Positions 35,755-44,617 of a stretch of 64,000 bases of DNA are shown here, one piece after another. The position numbers were made by a program, and so were the translations under genes. Origin of the DNA: Thiotrichales bacterium (GTDB lineage Bacteria > Pseudomonadota > Gammaproteobacteria > HK1); assembly GCA_026709935.1 (NCBI GenBank), contig JAPOSC010000051.1, positions 73,843-137,842 on the forward strand, read 5' to 3'. The notes below the pieces were generated by a model, which was not told the DNA's origin, did not search any database, and saw nothing but the letters and a program-made list of their open reading frames with translations. Position 1 is the first letter of the stretch. Each line of letters begins with the position of its first letter.

Positions 35755-35976
35755 CCGGAAATTTGATCGATTCACGGCTGTGGACGCGGATCTGACTGCT
35801 TTCGCCGCGTTGAACGCGGCATAGGTGTGGCTTGGGTGTTGCTCGGGGTGCTCGATGCCGCTTGCTTCGCAAGCTCGCTCCATACCTGCGGGTACGCCTG
35901 CGCGCCCCGTCTCGCGTTCGCCTTGCGCACACAGTCATCCACGCGCCCTCGCTTCGCGAATCGATGAAATTTCCGG
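35755..35976. mobile_element. 222-base element with 19-base terminal inverted repeats (MITE-like)
   Basis: CCGGAAATTTGATCGATTC at 35755-35773 is repeated inverted at 35958-35976 with one mismatch. The interior has more dyads, such as GCTTGCTTCGCAAGC near 35860. The right end touches the stop codon of the TIGR04283 gene and the left end lies 24 bases before the TIGR04282 gene. No clear target-site duplication or transposase frame was seen. It may be a non-autonomous transposable element or a large extragenic repeat. Confidence 0.6.
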
Positions 35977-35977
35977 T

Positions 35978-36697
35978 CTAGCGGTCCGACCGCCGAATGC
36001 GAGCGGCCGGAACGCCGCGATACAGACGCGCCAGATCGTCGGGGTCGGCGCCGAGCGTGTATCGCAACCTCAACCGCCACATGAGGGCGATGGTGCGGAC
36101 GATGCCGTTGCGTTCCCAGCGCCGGCTTGAGGTAACCACCACCGTGCGCACACAAGCGGGGCGGGAACGGGCGCGGAGCGCCCGGCTGAGCGCGATGTCC
36201 TCCATCAGCGCAATACCGGGAAAACCGCCGACCGCCTCGAACGCGGCGCGGGTCGCGAACATCGCCTGGTCACCGGTGGCGATGCCGCTCAGCCGGGAGC
36301 GCAGGTTCATCGCCCGCTCGACGACGCGCAGCATCGGGTGCGCGCCGTCAAGCCGCACGTCGAATCGGCCCCATTCACGGCCGCGGACTTCGAGAGCGTC
36401 CCGGACCATCGCGGGCCAGCCGGAAGGGAGCAACGTGTCGGCATGGAGAAACAGCAGCGCCCGCCCACCCGCGACCTCGGCTCCGGCGTTCATCTGGCGC
36501 GCACGACCGCACGGAGCCGAGAGGACGCGGTCGCTCAGGGCATGCGCCGCACGCGGCGTGCCGTCCCGGCTGCCACCGTCGACCACGATGATCTCCGCGG
36601 TGCGGCCGCGCGCGGACTGGAGCGGAGCAAGCGCACGCGGGAGCGTCGCCGCCTCGTCAAGCACGGGAACGATGACCGAGATCGCCGGCTGGTCCAC
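35978..36697 (-). CDS. TIGR04283 family glycosyltransferase-like transferase, rSAM/selenodomain-associated
   Basis: This 239-residue GT-A family transferase starts (V)DQPAISVIVPVLDEAATLPRALAPL. The metal/nucleotide-binding region reads EIIVVDGGSRDGTPRAA, then GRARQMNAGAEVAGGRALLFLHADTLLP, WGRFDVRLDG and GGFPGIALMEDIALSRALR, matching family TIGR04283. The acceptor is unknown. GTG 36697 is the first plausible start after the end of the radical SAM gene (stop at 36736) and lies directly before the conserved strand. The stop codon is immediately followed by the inverted-repeat element. Confidence 0.88.
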   Translation of the reverse strand: MDQPAISVIVPVLDEAATLPRALAPLQSARGRTAEIIVVDGGSRDGTPRAAHALSDRVLSAPCGRARQMNAGAEVAGGRALLFLHADTLLPSGWPAMVRDALEVRGREWGRFDVRLDGAHPMLRVVERAMNLRSRLSGIATGDQAMFATRAAFEAVGGFPGIALMEDIALSRALRARSRPACVRTVVVTSSRRWERNGIVRTIALMWRLRLRYTLGADPDDLARLYRGVPAARIRRSDR

Positions 36698-36735
36698 CGG
36701 AGCCGGATCGCAACGGACACCGCAGGTGGAAGCGG

Positions 36736-37698
36736 TCAGCTCAGCGCTCCCCCGCAACTGCTCCCCTGCCCCGCAGTACAGCCGAAACAGTGGTCGCGGA
36801 TGGCGATGGGTCGTCCCTCGACGTCGGCGCCGAGAAGGTCGGTGAGGTGGGTGCGCGGCGTGCCGTTCAACCGCATGGGCAGTCCGAGCATCTGGTTGAA
36901 GTCGCAATCGTAGGCATAGCCCTGCCAGTCGATGCTCACGGTGCTTCGGCACATGACGTGCTCGATGTTCGCGTCGACGTGGGCGGCCCGCAGCACATCG
37001 AGATAATCCTCGAACCGACCCTTGGAGATCAGCATGCTGCCGAACCGCCCGATCGGCATGTTGGCCAGCGTGAACAACCGATTGAACCGGATACCGTACC
37101 GACGACCGAGCGTCTCCTTGTAGGCACGCTCGAGTTCGGCCTGCGCGGGAGGCAGGGTGGGGCCCTGGGGGTTGAAGACGAGATCAAGAGAGAGAGCAGG
37201 ATCCTCGCCGCCGTAGCCGAGGGCGTTGAGCCGTCGCAACCCTTCGATGCTCGCGTCGAACACCCCCTTGCCGCGCTGCCGATCGACATTCTCATCGAGA
37301 TAGCAAGGCAGCGACGCGACGACCGCGACCCGCCGCTCCGCCAGGAATTCGGCGAGGTCTTCCTGTCCGGGCTCAAGGAGAATCGTGAGGTTGCAGCGAT
37401 CGATGACCCGGACCCCGTGCTCCACCGCCGCGTCGACCAGGAATCGGAAGCTCGGGTTCAACTCCGGTGCACCACCCGTGAGGTCGAGCACCGCGGCGCC
37501 CGACACCCTCATCAGGTCGACGACCTGACCCGCGGTACGGGCCGTCATTCGCTCGGGGCGCTTCGGTCCCGCGTTCACGTGGCAGTGCACGCAGGACTGA
37601 TTGCAGAGGTAGCCGAGGTTGACCTGCAGCGTGGTAAGCCGGCCCCGGCGTACCGGCGGGAAGGTCGTTTCGACCAACAATGGAAGAACATCGTGCAT
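36736..37698 (-). CDS. arsS: ArsS-like radical SAM/Cys-rich protein (TIGR04167 family)
   Basis: This 320-residue radical SAM enzyme has the cluster motif CNQSCVHCHVNAGPKRPE near residue 32, followed by DLTGGAPELNPSFR. The C-terminal region ends IAIRDHCFGCTAGQGSSCGGALS with the clustered cysteines of the family. Members are called ArsS when implicated in arsenosugar synthesis; the same family was named selenobiotic because some members use selenocysteine. The substrate here is not proven. The ATG at 37698 has GAGGTGA five bases upstream. Longer frames are rejected. It is first in a three-gene cluster with TIGR04283 and TIGR04282 transferases. Confidence 0.9.
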   Translation of the reverse strand: MHDVLPLLVETTFPPVRRGRLTTLQVNLGYLCNQSCVHCHVNAGPKRPERMTARTAGQVVDLMRVSGAAVLDLTGGAPELNPSFRFLVDAAVEHGVRVIDRCNLTILLEPGQEDLAEFLAERRVAVVASLPCYLDENVDRQRGKGVFDASIEGLRRLNALGYGGEDPALSLDLVFNPQGPTLPPAQAELERAYKETLGRRYGIRFNRLFTLANMPIGRFGSMLISKGRFEDYLDVLRAAHVDANIEHVMCRSTVSIDWQGYAYDCDFNQMLGLPMRLNGTPRTHLTDLLGADVEGRPIAIRDHCFGCTAGQGSSCGGALS

Positions 37699-37914
37699 AT
37701 CGATCACCTCATCGGATTCGCGCCATCGTACTTGCCGCGAGTGAACGACGGCAATCGAGCGCGGCTGCGGGCGGTCATTCCCACCGGCACTCCAGGAGCG
37801 CCGGCCCGCAGTATGGTTCCGGCGGAATTTCGACCTCCGCCGCGTTCGGCAGCCACGATTTCGGGGACGGGTTCCGCCCCGACGGGAACGAACGGGCTGT
37901 AGTGTTGGGGTGGC

Positions 37915-37943
37915 TGGCACGCCATGACCGACGCGAGTACACT
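37915..37943 (+). promoter_or_regulatory. Predicted promoter of the tRNA-Ala/tRNA-Arg pair
   Basis: TGGCAC (37915-37920) and TACACT (37938-37943) are 17 bases apart and are followed by a GC-rich discriminator 14 bases before the tRNA. This is typical of stringently controlled stable-RNA promoters. The -35 box is weak. Confidence 0.4.
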
Positions 37944-37956
37944 TCGCGCCCTCACC

Positions 37957-38032
37957 GGGGCCGTAGCTCAGTTGGGAGAGCGCAGCGTTCGCAATGCTGA
38001 GGTCGTGGGTTCGACCCCCATCGGCTCCACCA
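37957..38032 (+). tRNA. tRNA-Ala (anticodon CGC)
   Basis: This 76-base cloverleaf has encoded CCA. The acceptor stem GGGGCCG/CGGCTCC contains the G3:U70 pair that identifies alanine tRNAs. The anticodon loop is TTCGCAA, which reads GCG codons, the kind favoured by a high-GC genome. It is 66 bases upstream of tRNA-Arg and probably cotranscribed. Confidence 0.96.
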
Positions 38033-38098
38033 GTTCCTCAAGCGGGACACCGTCCCGATGTCGGGGTATTGTCCCGGCGGATCCGCGAGCGCCCCTCC

Positions 38099-38175
38099 GC
38101 CCCGGTAGCTCAGCAGGATAGAGCGTCCGCCTCCTAAGCGGAAGGTCACAGGTTCGAATCCTGTCCGGGGCGCCA
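38099..38175 (+). tRNA. tRNA-Arg (anticodon CCT)
   Basis: This 77-base cloverleaf has encoded CCA, acceptor stem GCCCCGG/CCGGGGC, anticodon loop CTCCTAA and T-arm ACAGG TTCGAAT CCTGT. Anticodon CCT reads the rare arginine codon AGG. It follows tRNA-Ala and precedes psd by 75 bases. Confidence 0.95.
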
Positions 38176-38250
38176 GATCGGCAGGAACCGGACGGTGCAT
38201 GCCGTGAATCCCGAGCCATTCAGGACCGGCAGGCCGGCGCTCCCGAGTGC

Positions 38251-39174
38251 ATGACTCGTCGACGTCTCACGCCAGCGACGGAACGCACCCGGGCGGTACG
38301 CGGCGCCGACCGCCTCGCTGGGGTACGCCAGCGGCTCTATCCGAAACATCTGCTGTCGTGGATGATGCTGCACGCGACCCGCTTCCGGTTCACACCGTGG
38401 AAGAACTGGCAAATCCGCTGGTTCATCCGCCGGTACGGCGTGGACCTGAGCGTCGTCGCGGACCCGGCTCCCGCATCCTATCCACACTTCAACGCGTTCT
38501 TCACCCGCGCACTGACCCCCGGCGCAAGGCCGCTGGAGGGTGGACGCGGCACTGTCGTCGCTCCGGCCGACGGGACCATCGCTGCGGTAGGCTCGATGCG
38601 CGGTCGCAACGTCGTCCACGCCAAGAACCACACCTATGGGCTACGGGCGCTCTTCGGAGGCGATGAACACGCCGCAGCCGAGTTCCGGAACGGACGGTTC
38701 GTGACCATCTACCTGGCGCCGCGCGACTATCACCGCGTACACATGCCGATCACCGGCCGCCTCCGCTCCATGGTGTACGTGCCGGGCGAGCTGTTCAGCG
38801 TGAACCCGGCCACCGTCGACGCAATCGAAGGGCTGTTCGCCCGCAACGAGCGGGTGGTCTCGTTCTTCGACACCGATATCGGACCGCTCGCGGTCACCAT
38901 GGTGGGGGCGGTCTTCGTGGGGTGCATCGAACTGGCGTGGTGCGGCGTGGTGACCCCGCCGCGTCGCCGCGAGGCGCTCGTCGAACACTACGAGGACCGG
39001 AAGATCGTGCTGGAACAGGGCTGCGAGCTGGGCCGCTTCAATATGGGATCGACGGTGATCACGATGCTCGCGAACCCCACGGTCGAGTGGTCACCGGGGC
39101 TGAAGCAAGACGCTTCGGTGGAGACGGGCCGGCGCATCGGGGAGGTACGGCCCGCGATTGCAGAGCATGCGTAG
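38251..39174 (+). CDS. psd: Phosphatidylserine decarboxylase proenzyme
   Basis: Psd converts phosphatidylserine to phosphatidylethanolamine in the inner membrane and self-cleaves to form its pyruvoyl group. The 307-residue proenzyme has FNAFFTRALTPGARPLE, VAPADGTIAAVG, the H-bonding motif YLAPRDYHRVHMP, VPGELFSVNP and, near residue 275, GRFNMGSTVITM, with the self-cleavage site between glycine and serine (usually LGST, here MGST, an accepted variant). The first residues up to about 25 are not conserved. It converges with nuoN. Confidence 0.95.
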   Translation: MTRRRLTPATERTRAVRGADRLAGVRQRLYPKHLLSWMMLHATRFRFTPWKNWQIRWFIRRYGVDLSVVADPAPASYPHFNAFFTRALTPGARPLEGGRGTVVAPADGTIAAVGSMRGRNVVHAKNHTYGLRALFGGDEHAAAEFRNGRFVTIYLAPRDYHRVHMPITGRLRSMVYVPGELFSVNPATVDAIEGLFARNERVVSFFDTDIGPLAVTMVGAVFVGCIELAWCGVVTPPRRREALVEHYEDRKIVLEQGCELGRFNMGSTVITMLANPTVEWSPGLKQDASVETGRRIGEVRPAIAEHA

Positions 39175-39215
39175 GACAAAGCAGGACGACCAGTCCCGAT
39201 GATTCGCACTCCGCA

Positions 39216-40664
39216 TCAGGCCCCGATGACCGCCTCGCAGAGATCGAGCAGGGTGCCCGGATACACGCCGAGCGCGAGAATCGCCAGCGCGTTCACGCTC
39301 ACCACCACCTTCATGTCGGCAAACGCCGTCACCGGCGCGGCGTCGCGGGGGGACTCGAAGTACATGAGCCGAACCACCCGCAGGTAGTAGAACAAACCGA
39401 CGACGGAGAACAGCACCGCCGCCACCGCCAGCCAGATCATGCCGGCGTCGACCGCCTCGCGCAGCACCGACCACTTCGCCCAGAAGCCGACGAATGGCGG
39501 CACCCCCGCCATGGACAGCATCAGGATCAGCATCATGAACGCAAACCAGGGATTGCGATCGTTGAGGCCCCTGAAGTCGTCCAGCAGATCCGCCTCGTGC
39601 CCCGCCCGACCGAGCCAGATCACCATGGCGAATCCACCGAGCGCCATCAGCACATAGGTCAGGACATAGAACATCGACGCCGCATATCCGTCCGGCGTAC
39701 CGGGCGCCATCCCGACAAAAACGAAACCGACGTGCGCGATCGCAGAGTAGGCGAGCATGCGCTTGATGTTGGTCTGAGCAATGGCGATGACGTTGCCGGC
39801 GGCCATCGACAGCACTGCGAGCACCACGAGCATCTGGGACCAGTCTGCGGCCAACCCGCCGAGCCCGTCGACGAGCGCTCGCATGAGCATGCCGAACGCA
39901 GCGATCTTGGGTGCGGTGGCGATGAACAGGGTGACCGGGGTAGGCGCGCCTTCGTACACGTCCGGCACCCACATGTGGAAGGGCACCGCTCCGAGCTTGA
40001 ACGCGACCCCGACCACCACGAACACGAGCCCGAGCACCAGGGTAAGCCGCATGTCGCCGGTGGCGGAGATCGACGCCCCGACCGTAGCGAGATCGAGGCT
40101 CCCGGTGCTGCCGTAAATCATGGAGATGCCGTAGAGCAACATGCCGGAAGCGAGCGCGCCGAGCACGAAGTACTTCATCGCGGCCTCGCAGCCCGGCTTC
40201 GAGTCGCGATCGAGCGCGACCATCGCGTAGAGCGAAAGCGAGAGCAGCTCCAGCCCCAGATAAAGGGTCAGAAAGTTCCCGGCGGAGACGAGCACCATCA
40301 TCCCCAGCACTGCGAACAGACCCAGGACGAAGTACTCGCCCCGCATCAGGCCGCGCGGCTCCAGGTGAACCCTCGCGTAGAAAAACCCGAAGCCGCTGAC
40401 CAAGAGCAGGAACGTCTTCAGCACCGCCGCCATCGGGTCGGCCACGAAGGTGCCGGCGAACGTGGTGGCACGCGCGTCGGGAAACGTCGCCAACACCAGA
40501 ATCAATGCGCCGGCCAGCGATGCCTGCGCGATCTGGCAGGTCAGCCGGCGGTACCGATCCGGCAGCCAGATGTCCACGAGCAGCACCACGCACGCCATGC
40601 CGAGGAGGAAGATCTCCGCCGCGGCCGGCAGCAGGCCGGGGACGGTGAAGGCGGAGGGTGTCAT
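39216..40664 (-). CDS. nuoN: NADH-quinone oxidoreductase subunit N
   Basis: NuoN is one of three antiporter-like proton-pumping subunits of complex I. The 482-residue, very hydrophobic protein has about 14 predicted helices. Family marks are LGLELLSLSLYAMVALDRDS (with the conserved TM5 glutamate), EAAMKYFVLGALASGMLLYG, VAFKLGAVPFHMWVPDVYEGAPTPVTLF (TM7 lysine) and TNIKRMLAYSAIAHVGF. It is the last gene of the operon, 112 bases after nuoM. Confidence 0.97.
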   Translation of the reverse strand: MTPSAFTVPGLLPAAAEIFLLGMACVVLLVDIWLPDRYRRLTCQIAQASLAGALILVLATFPDARATTFAGTFVADPMAAVLKTFLLLVSGFGFFYARVHLEPRGLMRGEYFVLGLFAVLGMMVLVSAGNFLTLYLGLELLSLSLYAMVALDRDSKPGCEAAMKYFVLGALASGMLLYGISMIYGSTGSLDLATVGASISATGDMRLTLVLGLVFVVVGVAFKLGAVPFHMWVPDVYEGAPTPVTLFIATAPKIAAFGMLMRALVDGLGGLAADWSQMLVVLAVLSMAAGNVIAIAQTNIKRMLAYSAIAHVGFVFVGMAPGTPDGYAASMFYVLTYVLMALGGFAMVIWLGRAGHEADLLDDFRGLNDRNPWFAFMMLILMLSMAGVPPFVGFWAKWSVLREAVDAGMIWLAVAAVLFSVVGLFYYLRVVRLMYFESPRDAAPVTAFADMKVVVSVNALAILALGVYPGTLLDLCEAVIGA

Positions 40665-40776
40665 GGGGCAATCTCCCGACCCGACGGCTCCGGAACCGAT
40701 TCCCCCGCTTCACGAACGACGCCGGGCCGCCGCGCACGGGAAGTGGTGAGTGAGTGACTCATTGCTCGGCGCACGC

Positions 40777-42288
40777 TCACAGCTTCGACCTCGCCAGGTG
40801 CTCCAGCAGATGCTCGACGCTCGGCTCCATCACCTCCAGCAGGGGCGCCGGCCACAACCCGAACGCGAGCACCATCACCGCGAGCACCCCGAGAATCACG
40901 AACTCGCGCCGTCCGATGTCGGACAGCGCGGCGACGCCATCGCTGGCGACCGGCCCGTAGACGACTCGCTTGTACATCCACAGGGTGTATGCAGCTCCCA
41001 GCACCAGGGTCGTGGCGGCGAGCACCGCAATCCACGCGCCGGCCTTGAAGCTGGCCAGGATGACCATGAACTCACCGACGAACCCGGAGGTTCCCGGCAG
41101 ACCCGAGTTCGCGAGCGAGAACAGCATCATGAACGTAGCAAAGATGGGCATGGGGTGCGCGACGCCGCCATAGTCCCCGATCATGCGGCTATGGAGACGG
41201 TCGTACATGACACCCACGCAGAGAAAGAGCGCGCCGGAGATGAAACCGTGGGAGATCATCTGCACCAGGGCGCCCTCCACCCCCAGCGCGGCGCTCGTCG
41301 CGTCACCCGCCTCCATGAGTGAGAACGCGATGAAGAACCCGAGGGTGACGAACCCCATGTGGGAGATCGACGAATACGCGATCAGCTTCTTCATGTCGGG
41401 CTGGGCGAGGGCGACGAAACCGACGTACACGATGGCCACGAGCGAAAGCGCGATCATGAACATCGCGAGCTCCGCGCTCGCATCCGGCGCGATCGGCATG
41501 CTGAGCCGGACGAATCCGTAGCCACCGAGCTTCAGCATGATGGCGGCGAGGATCACCGAGCCGCCGGTCGGCGCCTCCACGTGCGCGTCGGGCAGCCAGG
41601 TGTGCACCGGCCACATGGGCACCTTCACCGCGAACGCCGCCAGGAATGCGATGAAGACCAGCACCTGCGCGGTGAATCCGAGCGGCACGTGGTGCAGGTC
41701 GAGGATCGCGAACGAGTCCGCCTCGGAGTAGAGGTAGAGCAACGCCACCAGCATCAGTACCGAACCGAGGAAGGTGTAGAGGAAGAACTTGACGGTGGCG
41801 TAAATGCGCCGCGGCCCACCCCAGATTCCGATGATGAGGAACATCGGGATGAGCAGCGCCTCCCAGAACACGTAGAACAGAATCGAGTCGAGCGCCGAAA
41901 ACGCGCCCACCATCAGCCCTTCCTGGATAAGGAAGGCAGCCATGTAATGCGCGGGGCGGTACTCGATGACCACCCATCCGGCGAGCACCACCAGCACCGT
42001 CATCAGCGTGGTCAGAAGGACGAGCGGGAGCGAGATGCCATCCACTCCGAGGTGGTAGTGGATGTCGAATGCGGAGATCCAGACCGCGCGCTCGACGAAC
42101 TGCATCTCGTGCGTGCCCGCGTCGAACCCGGCCCACAGGAATATCGACAGCACGAACGTGGCGAGCGAGACCACCAGTGCCACCGCGCGTACGGTCGAGG
42201 GCCCGCGGCCCACTCCGGCGAACAGAACCCACAGGCCACCGACAATCGGCGTCCATACCAGAAGGCTGAGCAGCGGAAGACCGGTCAT
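40777..42288 (-). CDS. nuoM: NADH-quinone oxidoreductase subunit M
   Basis: NuoM is an antiporter-like proton-pumping subunit of complex I. The 503-residue protein starts MTGLPLLSLLVWTPIVGG. The conserved glutamate lies in LFYVFWEALLIPMFLIIGIWGG, the lysines in AFAVKVPMWPVHTWLPDAHVEAPTGGSVILA, and a later family block reads QPDMKKLIAYSSISHMGFVTLG. Fourteen hydrophobic segments are expected. The ATG at 42288 was chosen over a start 33 bases upstream that adds a non-hydrophobic extension. It follows nuoL by about 40 bases. Confidence 0.97.
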   Translation of the reverse strand: MTGLPLLSLLVWTPIVGGLWVLFAGVGRGPSTVRAVALVVSLATFVLSIFLWAGFDAGTHEMQFVERAVWISAFDIHYHLGVDGISLPLVLLTTLMTVLVVLAGWVVIEYRPAHYMAAFLIQEGLMVGAFSALDSILFYVFWEALLIPMFLIIGIWGGPRRIYATVKFFLYTFLGSVLMLVALLYLYSEADSFAILDLHHVPLGFTAQVLVFIAFLAAFAVKVPMWPVHTWLPDAHVEAPTGGSVILAAIMLKLGGYGFVRLSMPIAPDASAELAMFMIALSLVAIVYVGFVALAQPDMKKLIAYSSISHMGFVTLGFFIAFSLMEAGDATSAALGVEGALVQMISHGFISGALFLCVGVMYDRLHSRMIGDYGGVAHPMPIFATFMMLFSLANSGLPGTSGFVGEFMVILASFKAGAWIAVLAATTLVLGAAYTLWMYKRVVYGPVASDGVAALSDIGRREFVILGVLAVMVLAFGLWPAPLLEVMEPSVEHLLEHLARSKL

Positions 42289-42325
42289 CGCGCCGCGAGC
42301 CTCCCTGGCTGCCCGAGCCACCCCG

Positions 42326-44287
42326 TCACAGCCGCACCATCACGAACAGGGACACGAGCAGGAGCAGCCCGAGGATCATCGCGAACGCATAGTGGTACAG
42401 CAGTCCGGTCTGAATCCGCCGCACCACGCCGGAGAGCCACCCCACACCTCGGGCACTTCCATTGACCATGAATCCGTCGATGAGCCGCACGTCGCCCACC
42501 CGCCACAGCCCACTGCCGACGCCGCGCCCGAACGCGGCGAGCACCGACTCGTACAGATCGTCGAAGTAGTACTTGCGGGTGAGCACCGTGTGTACCGCTC
42601 CGAACGCGTGCGCGATGCGCGCCGGAATGTCCGGGCGCAGGAACCACAGGAACCAGGCGACCACGAAACCGCCGAGCGCGAGCCAGAAAGGGGCGGTGAC
42701 GAAGGCGTGTCGCACCATCGCGGCCGCTCCGTGCCAGGAAGCGGCCATGGCCGCGAGAACGTCGCGCCCGGCGTCAACCTGGATGCTCTCGCCGAAGTGG
42801 GACCCGTAGAGCATCGGCTCCACGAAGATCCAGCCCACTGCCATCGACGGAATCGCAAGCAGGACGAGTGGCACCGTCACCACCGCCGGGGTCTCGTGCA
42901 GGTGCTCGCGCGTGTGCTCGTCCATGCGCTCGGCGCCGTGGAAAACTAGGAAGTACATGCGGAAGCTGTAGAGCGCGGTGACGAAGACGCCGGACAGCAC
43001 GCACAACCAGGCGAACCCCGCCATCGGCAGGGTCGAGTGGTGCACCGCCTCGATGATCGACTCCTTGGAGAAGAAGCCGGAGAATCCGGGGGTTCCGATG
43101 AGGGCCAGGGTGCCGATGAGCGACGTGATCCAGGTGATCGGCATGTACTTGCGCAGGCCTCCCATCCTGCGCATGTCCTGCTCGTGGTGCATGGCGATAA
43201 TGACGGAGCCGGCGGCGAGAAACAGCAGCGCCTTGAAGAACGCATGGGTCCCGAGGTGGAAGATGCTCGCGGCGTAGGCGGAGGCGCCGAGGCCCACCGT
43301 CATGTAGCCGAGCTGGGAGAGTGTCGAATAAGCCACCACGCGCTTGATGTCGTGCGCGACGAGGCCGAGCAGGCCCATGAACAGAGCGGTGATCGCGCCG
43401 ATCACCAGCACCACGCTCAGCGCGGTCTCCGAGTGCTCGAACAGCGGCGACATGCGCGCCACCATGAAGATCCCGGCCGTCACCATGGTGGCGGCGTGGA
43501 TGAGGGCCGAGATCGGAGTCGGTCCTTCCATCGAGTCCGGCAACCACACGTGCAGCGGGAACTGCGCGGACTTGCCCATCGCGCCGATGAACAGACAGAT
43601 GCAGGCGAAGGTCAGTACCGACCACTCCGCTCCCCAGAGTCCGGGCATCGTCGATTCGACGATGCCCGGCGCGGCGTCGAAGACATCGGCGTACTGGAGC
43701 GAGCCCGTGTACATGAACAGGCACGCGATCCCGATCAGGAACCCGAGGTCCCCCACCCGGTTGACGAGGAACGCCTTGAGATTGGCCCGGACCGCGGACT
43801 CCCGGTCGAACCAGAAGCCGATCAGGAGGTAGGAGACGACGCCGACCGCCTCCCAGCCGAAGAAGAGCTGCATGAAGTTGTTCGACATCACGAGCACGAG
43901 CATCGCGAAGGTGAACAACGAGATGTAGCTGAAAAACCGCTGGTACCCCGGGTCGTCGCGCATGTAGCCGATGGTGTAGATGTGCACCATCAGCGAGACG
44001 AAGGTGACGACCACCATCATCGTCGCGCTCAGCTCGTCGACGAGAAAACCGACCGCAATCTCCAGGTCGCCGACGACCCCCCACGTGTAGATCGTACCGT
44101 CGAATCCGGAGTTGCCGGCCACCACCACGTCCCAGTACGCGAACGCCGAGAGCATGGTGGAGATCGCCACCGCGCCGATCGTCACCCGATGGGCGCCCGC
44201 ACGCCCGATCGCACGGCCAAACAGCCCCGCCACGATTGCGCCCATGAGCGGGGCAAGCACGATGCACAAATACACCTGAAACATCAT
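42326..44287 (-). CDS. nuoL: NADH-quinone oxidoreductase subunit L
   Basis: NuoL is the distal proton pump of complex I, with the long lateral helix. The 653-residue protein has MFQVYLCIVLAPLMGAIVAG at the start and the conserved glutamate in MQLFFGWEAVGVVSYLLIGFWFDRESA. AMGKSAQFPLHVWLPDSMEGPTPISALIHAATMV is diagnostic, followed by DIKRVVAYSTLSQLGYM and GTPGFSGFFSKESIIEA. The C-terminal amphipathic lateral helix region precedes the last transmembrane helix. Two adjacent ATGs (44287, 44284) are possible starts. Confidence 0.97.
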   Translation of the reverse strand: MMFQVYLCIVLAPLMGAIVAGLFGRAIGRAGAHRVTIGAVAISTMLSAFAYWDVVVAGNSGFDGTIYTWGVVGDLEIAVGFLVDELSATMMVVVTFVSLMVHIYTIGYMRDDPGYQRFFSYISLFTFAMLVLVMSNNFMQLFFGWEAVGVVSYLLIGFWFDRESAVRANLKAFLVNRVGDLGFLIGIACLFMYTGSLQYADVFDAAPGIVESTMPGLWGAEWSVLTFACICLFIGAMGKSAQFPLHVWLPDSMEGPTPISALIHAATMVTAGIFMVARMSPLFEHSETALSVVLVIGAITALFMGLLGLVAHDIKRVVAYSTLSQLGYMTVGLGASAYAASIFHLGTHAFFKALLFLAAGSVIIAMHHEQDMRRMGGLRKYMPITWITSLIGTLALIGTPGFSGFFSKESIIEAVHHSTLPMAGFAWLCVLSGVFVTALYSFRMYFLVFHGAERMDEHTREHLHETPAVVTVPLVLLAIPSMAVGWIFVEPMLYGSHFGESIQVDAGRDVLAAMAASWHGAAAMVRHAFVTAPFWLALGGFVVAWFLWFLRPDIPARIAHAFGAVHTVLTRKYYFDDLYESVLAAFGRGVGSGLWRVGDVRLIDGFMVNGSARGVGWLSGVVRRIQTGLLYHYAFAMILGLLLLVSLFVMVRL

Positions 44288-44311
44288 CGGTCGCGTCCTC
44301 TCTCCCCTGCT

Positions 44312-44617
44312 CTATCCCTTGGTGGTATCCAGATCAGCGACGTTGATCGTCTGCCGGCGGCGGAAGAGCACCACGAGGATCGCGAGGCCGATGGCCGCCT
44401 CCGCCGCCGCCACGGTGAGGATGAAGAACACGAACACCTGGCCCGCGGGGTCTGCGAGGAACCGGGAGAACGCAACGAAATTCAGATTCACCGAGAGCAG
44501 CATCAGCTCGATCGACATGAGCAGGATGATCACGTTCTTCCGGTTGAGGAAGATGCCGGCCATGCTGAGGCAGAACAGGATCGCTCCCAGCACGATGAAG
44601 TGCGTGAGCGGAATCAC
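44312..44617 (-). CDS. nuoK: NADH-quinone oxidoreductase subunit K
   Basis: NuoK is a 101-residue membrane subunit of complex I with three helices and conserved buried glutamates. It reads [51 protein letters not shown], the standard family sequence with the glutamate in SIELML, and then [25 protein letters not shown] with the second glutamate. The GTG start at 44617 overlaps the nuoJ stop (GTGA), so translation is coupled. Confidence 0.97.
   Translation of the reverse strand: MIPLTHFIVLGAILFCLSMAGIFLNRKNVIILLMSIELMLLSVNLNFVAFSRFLADPAGQVFVFFILTVAAAEAAIGLAILVVLFRRRQTINVADLDTTKG

Noticed and set aside
35772-36155. 127-codon frame running through the inverted-repeat element into the TIGR04283 gene
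   Set aside because: It overlaps a solid transferase gene on the same strand in another frame and stops within the terminal repeat. It probably reflects the repeat element and not a gene.
39051-39062. MGST instead of LGST at the self-cleavage site of phosphatidylserine decarboxylase
   Set aside because: The glycine-serine scissile pair is intact, and methionine at this position is an accepted variant, so no loss of function is implied.
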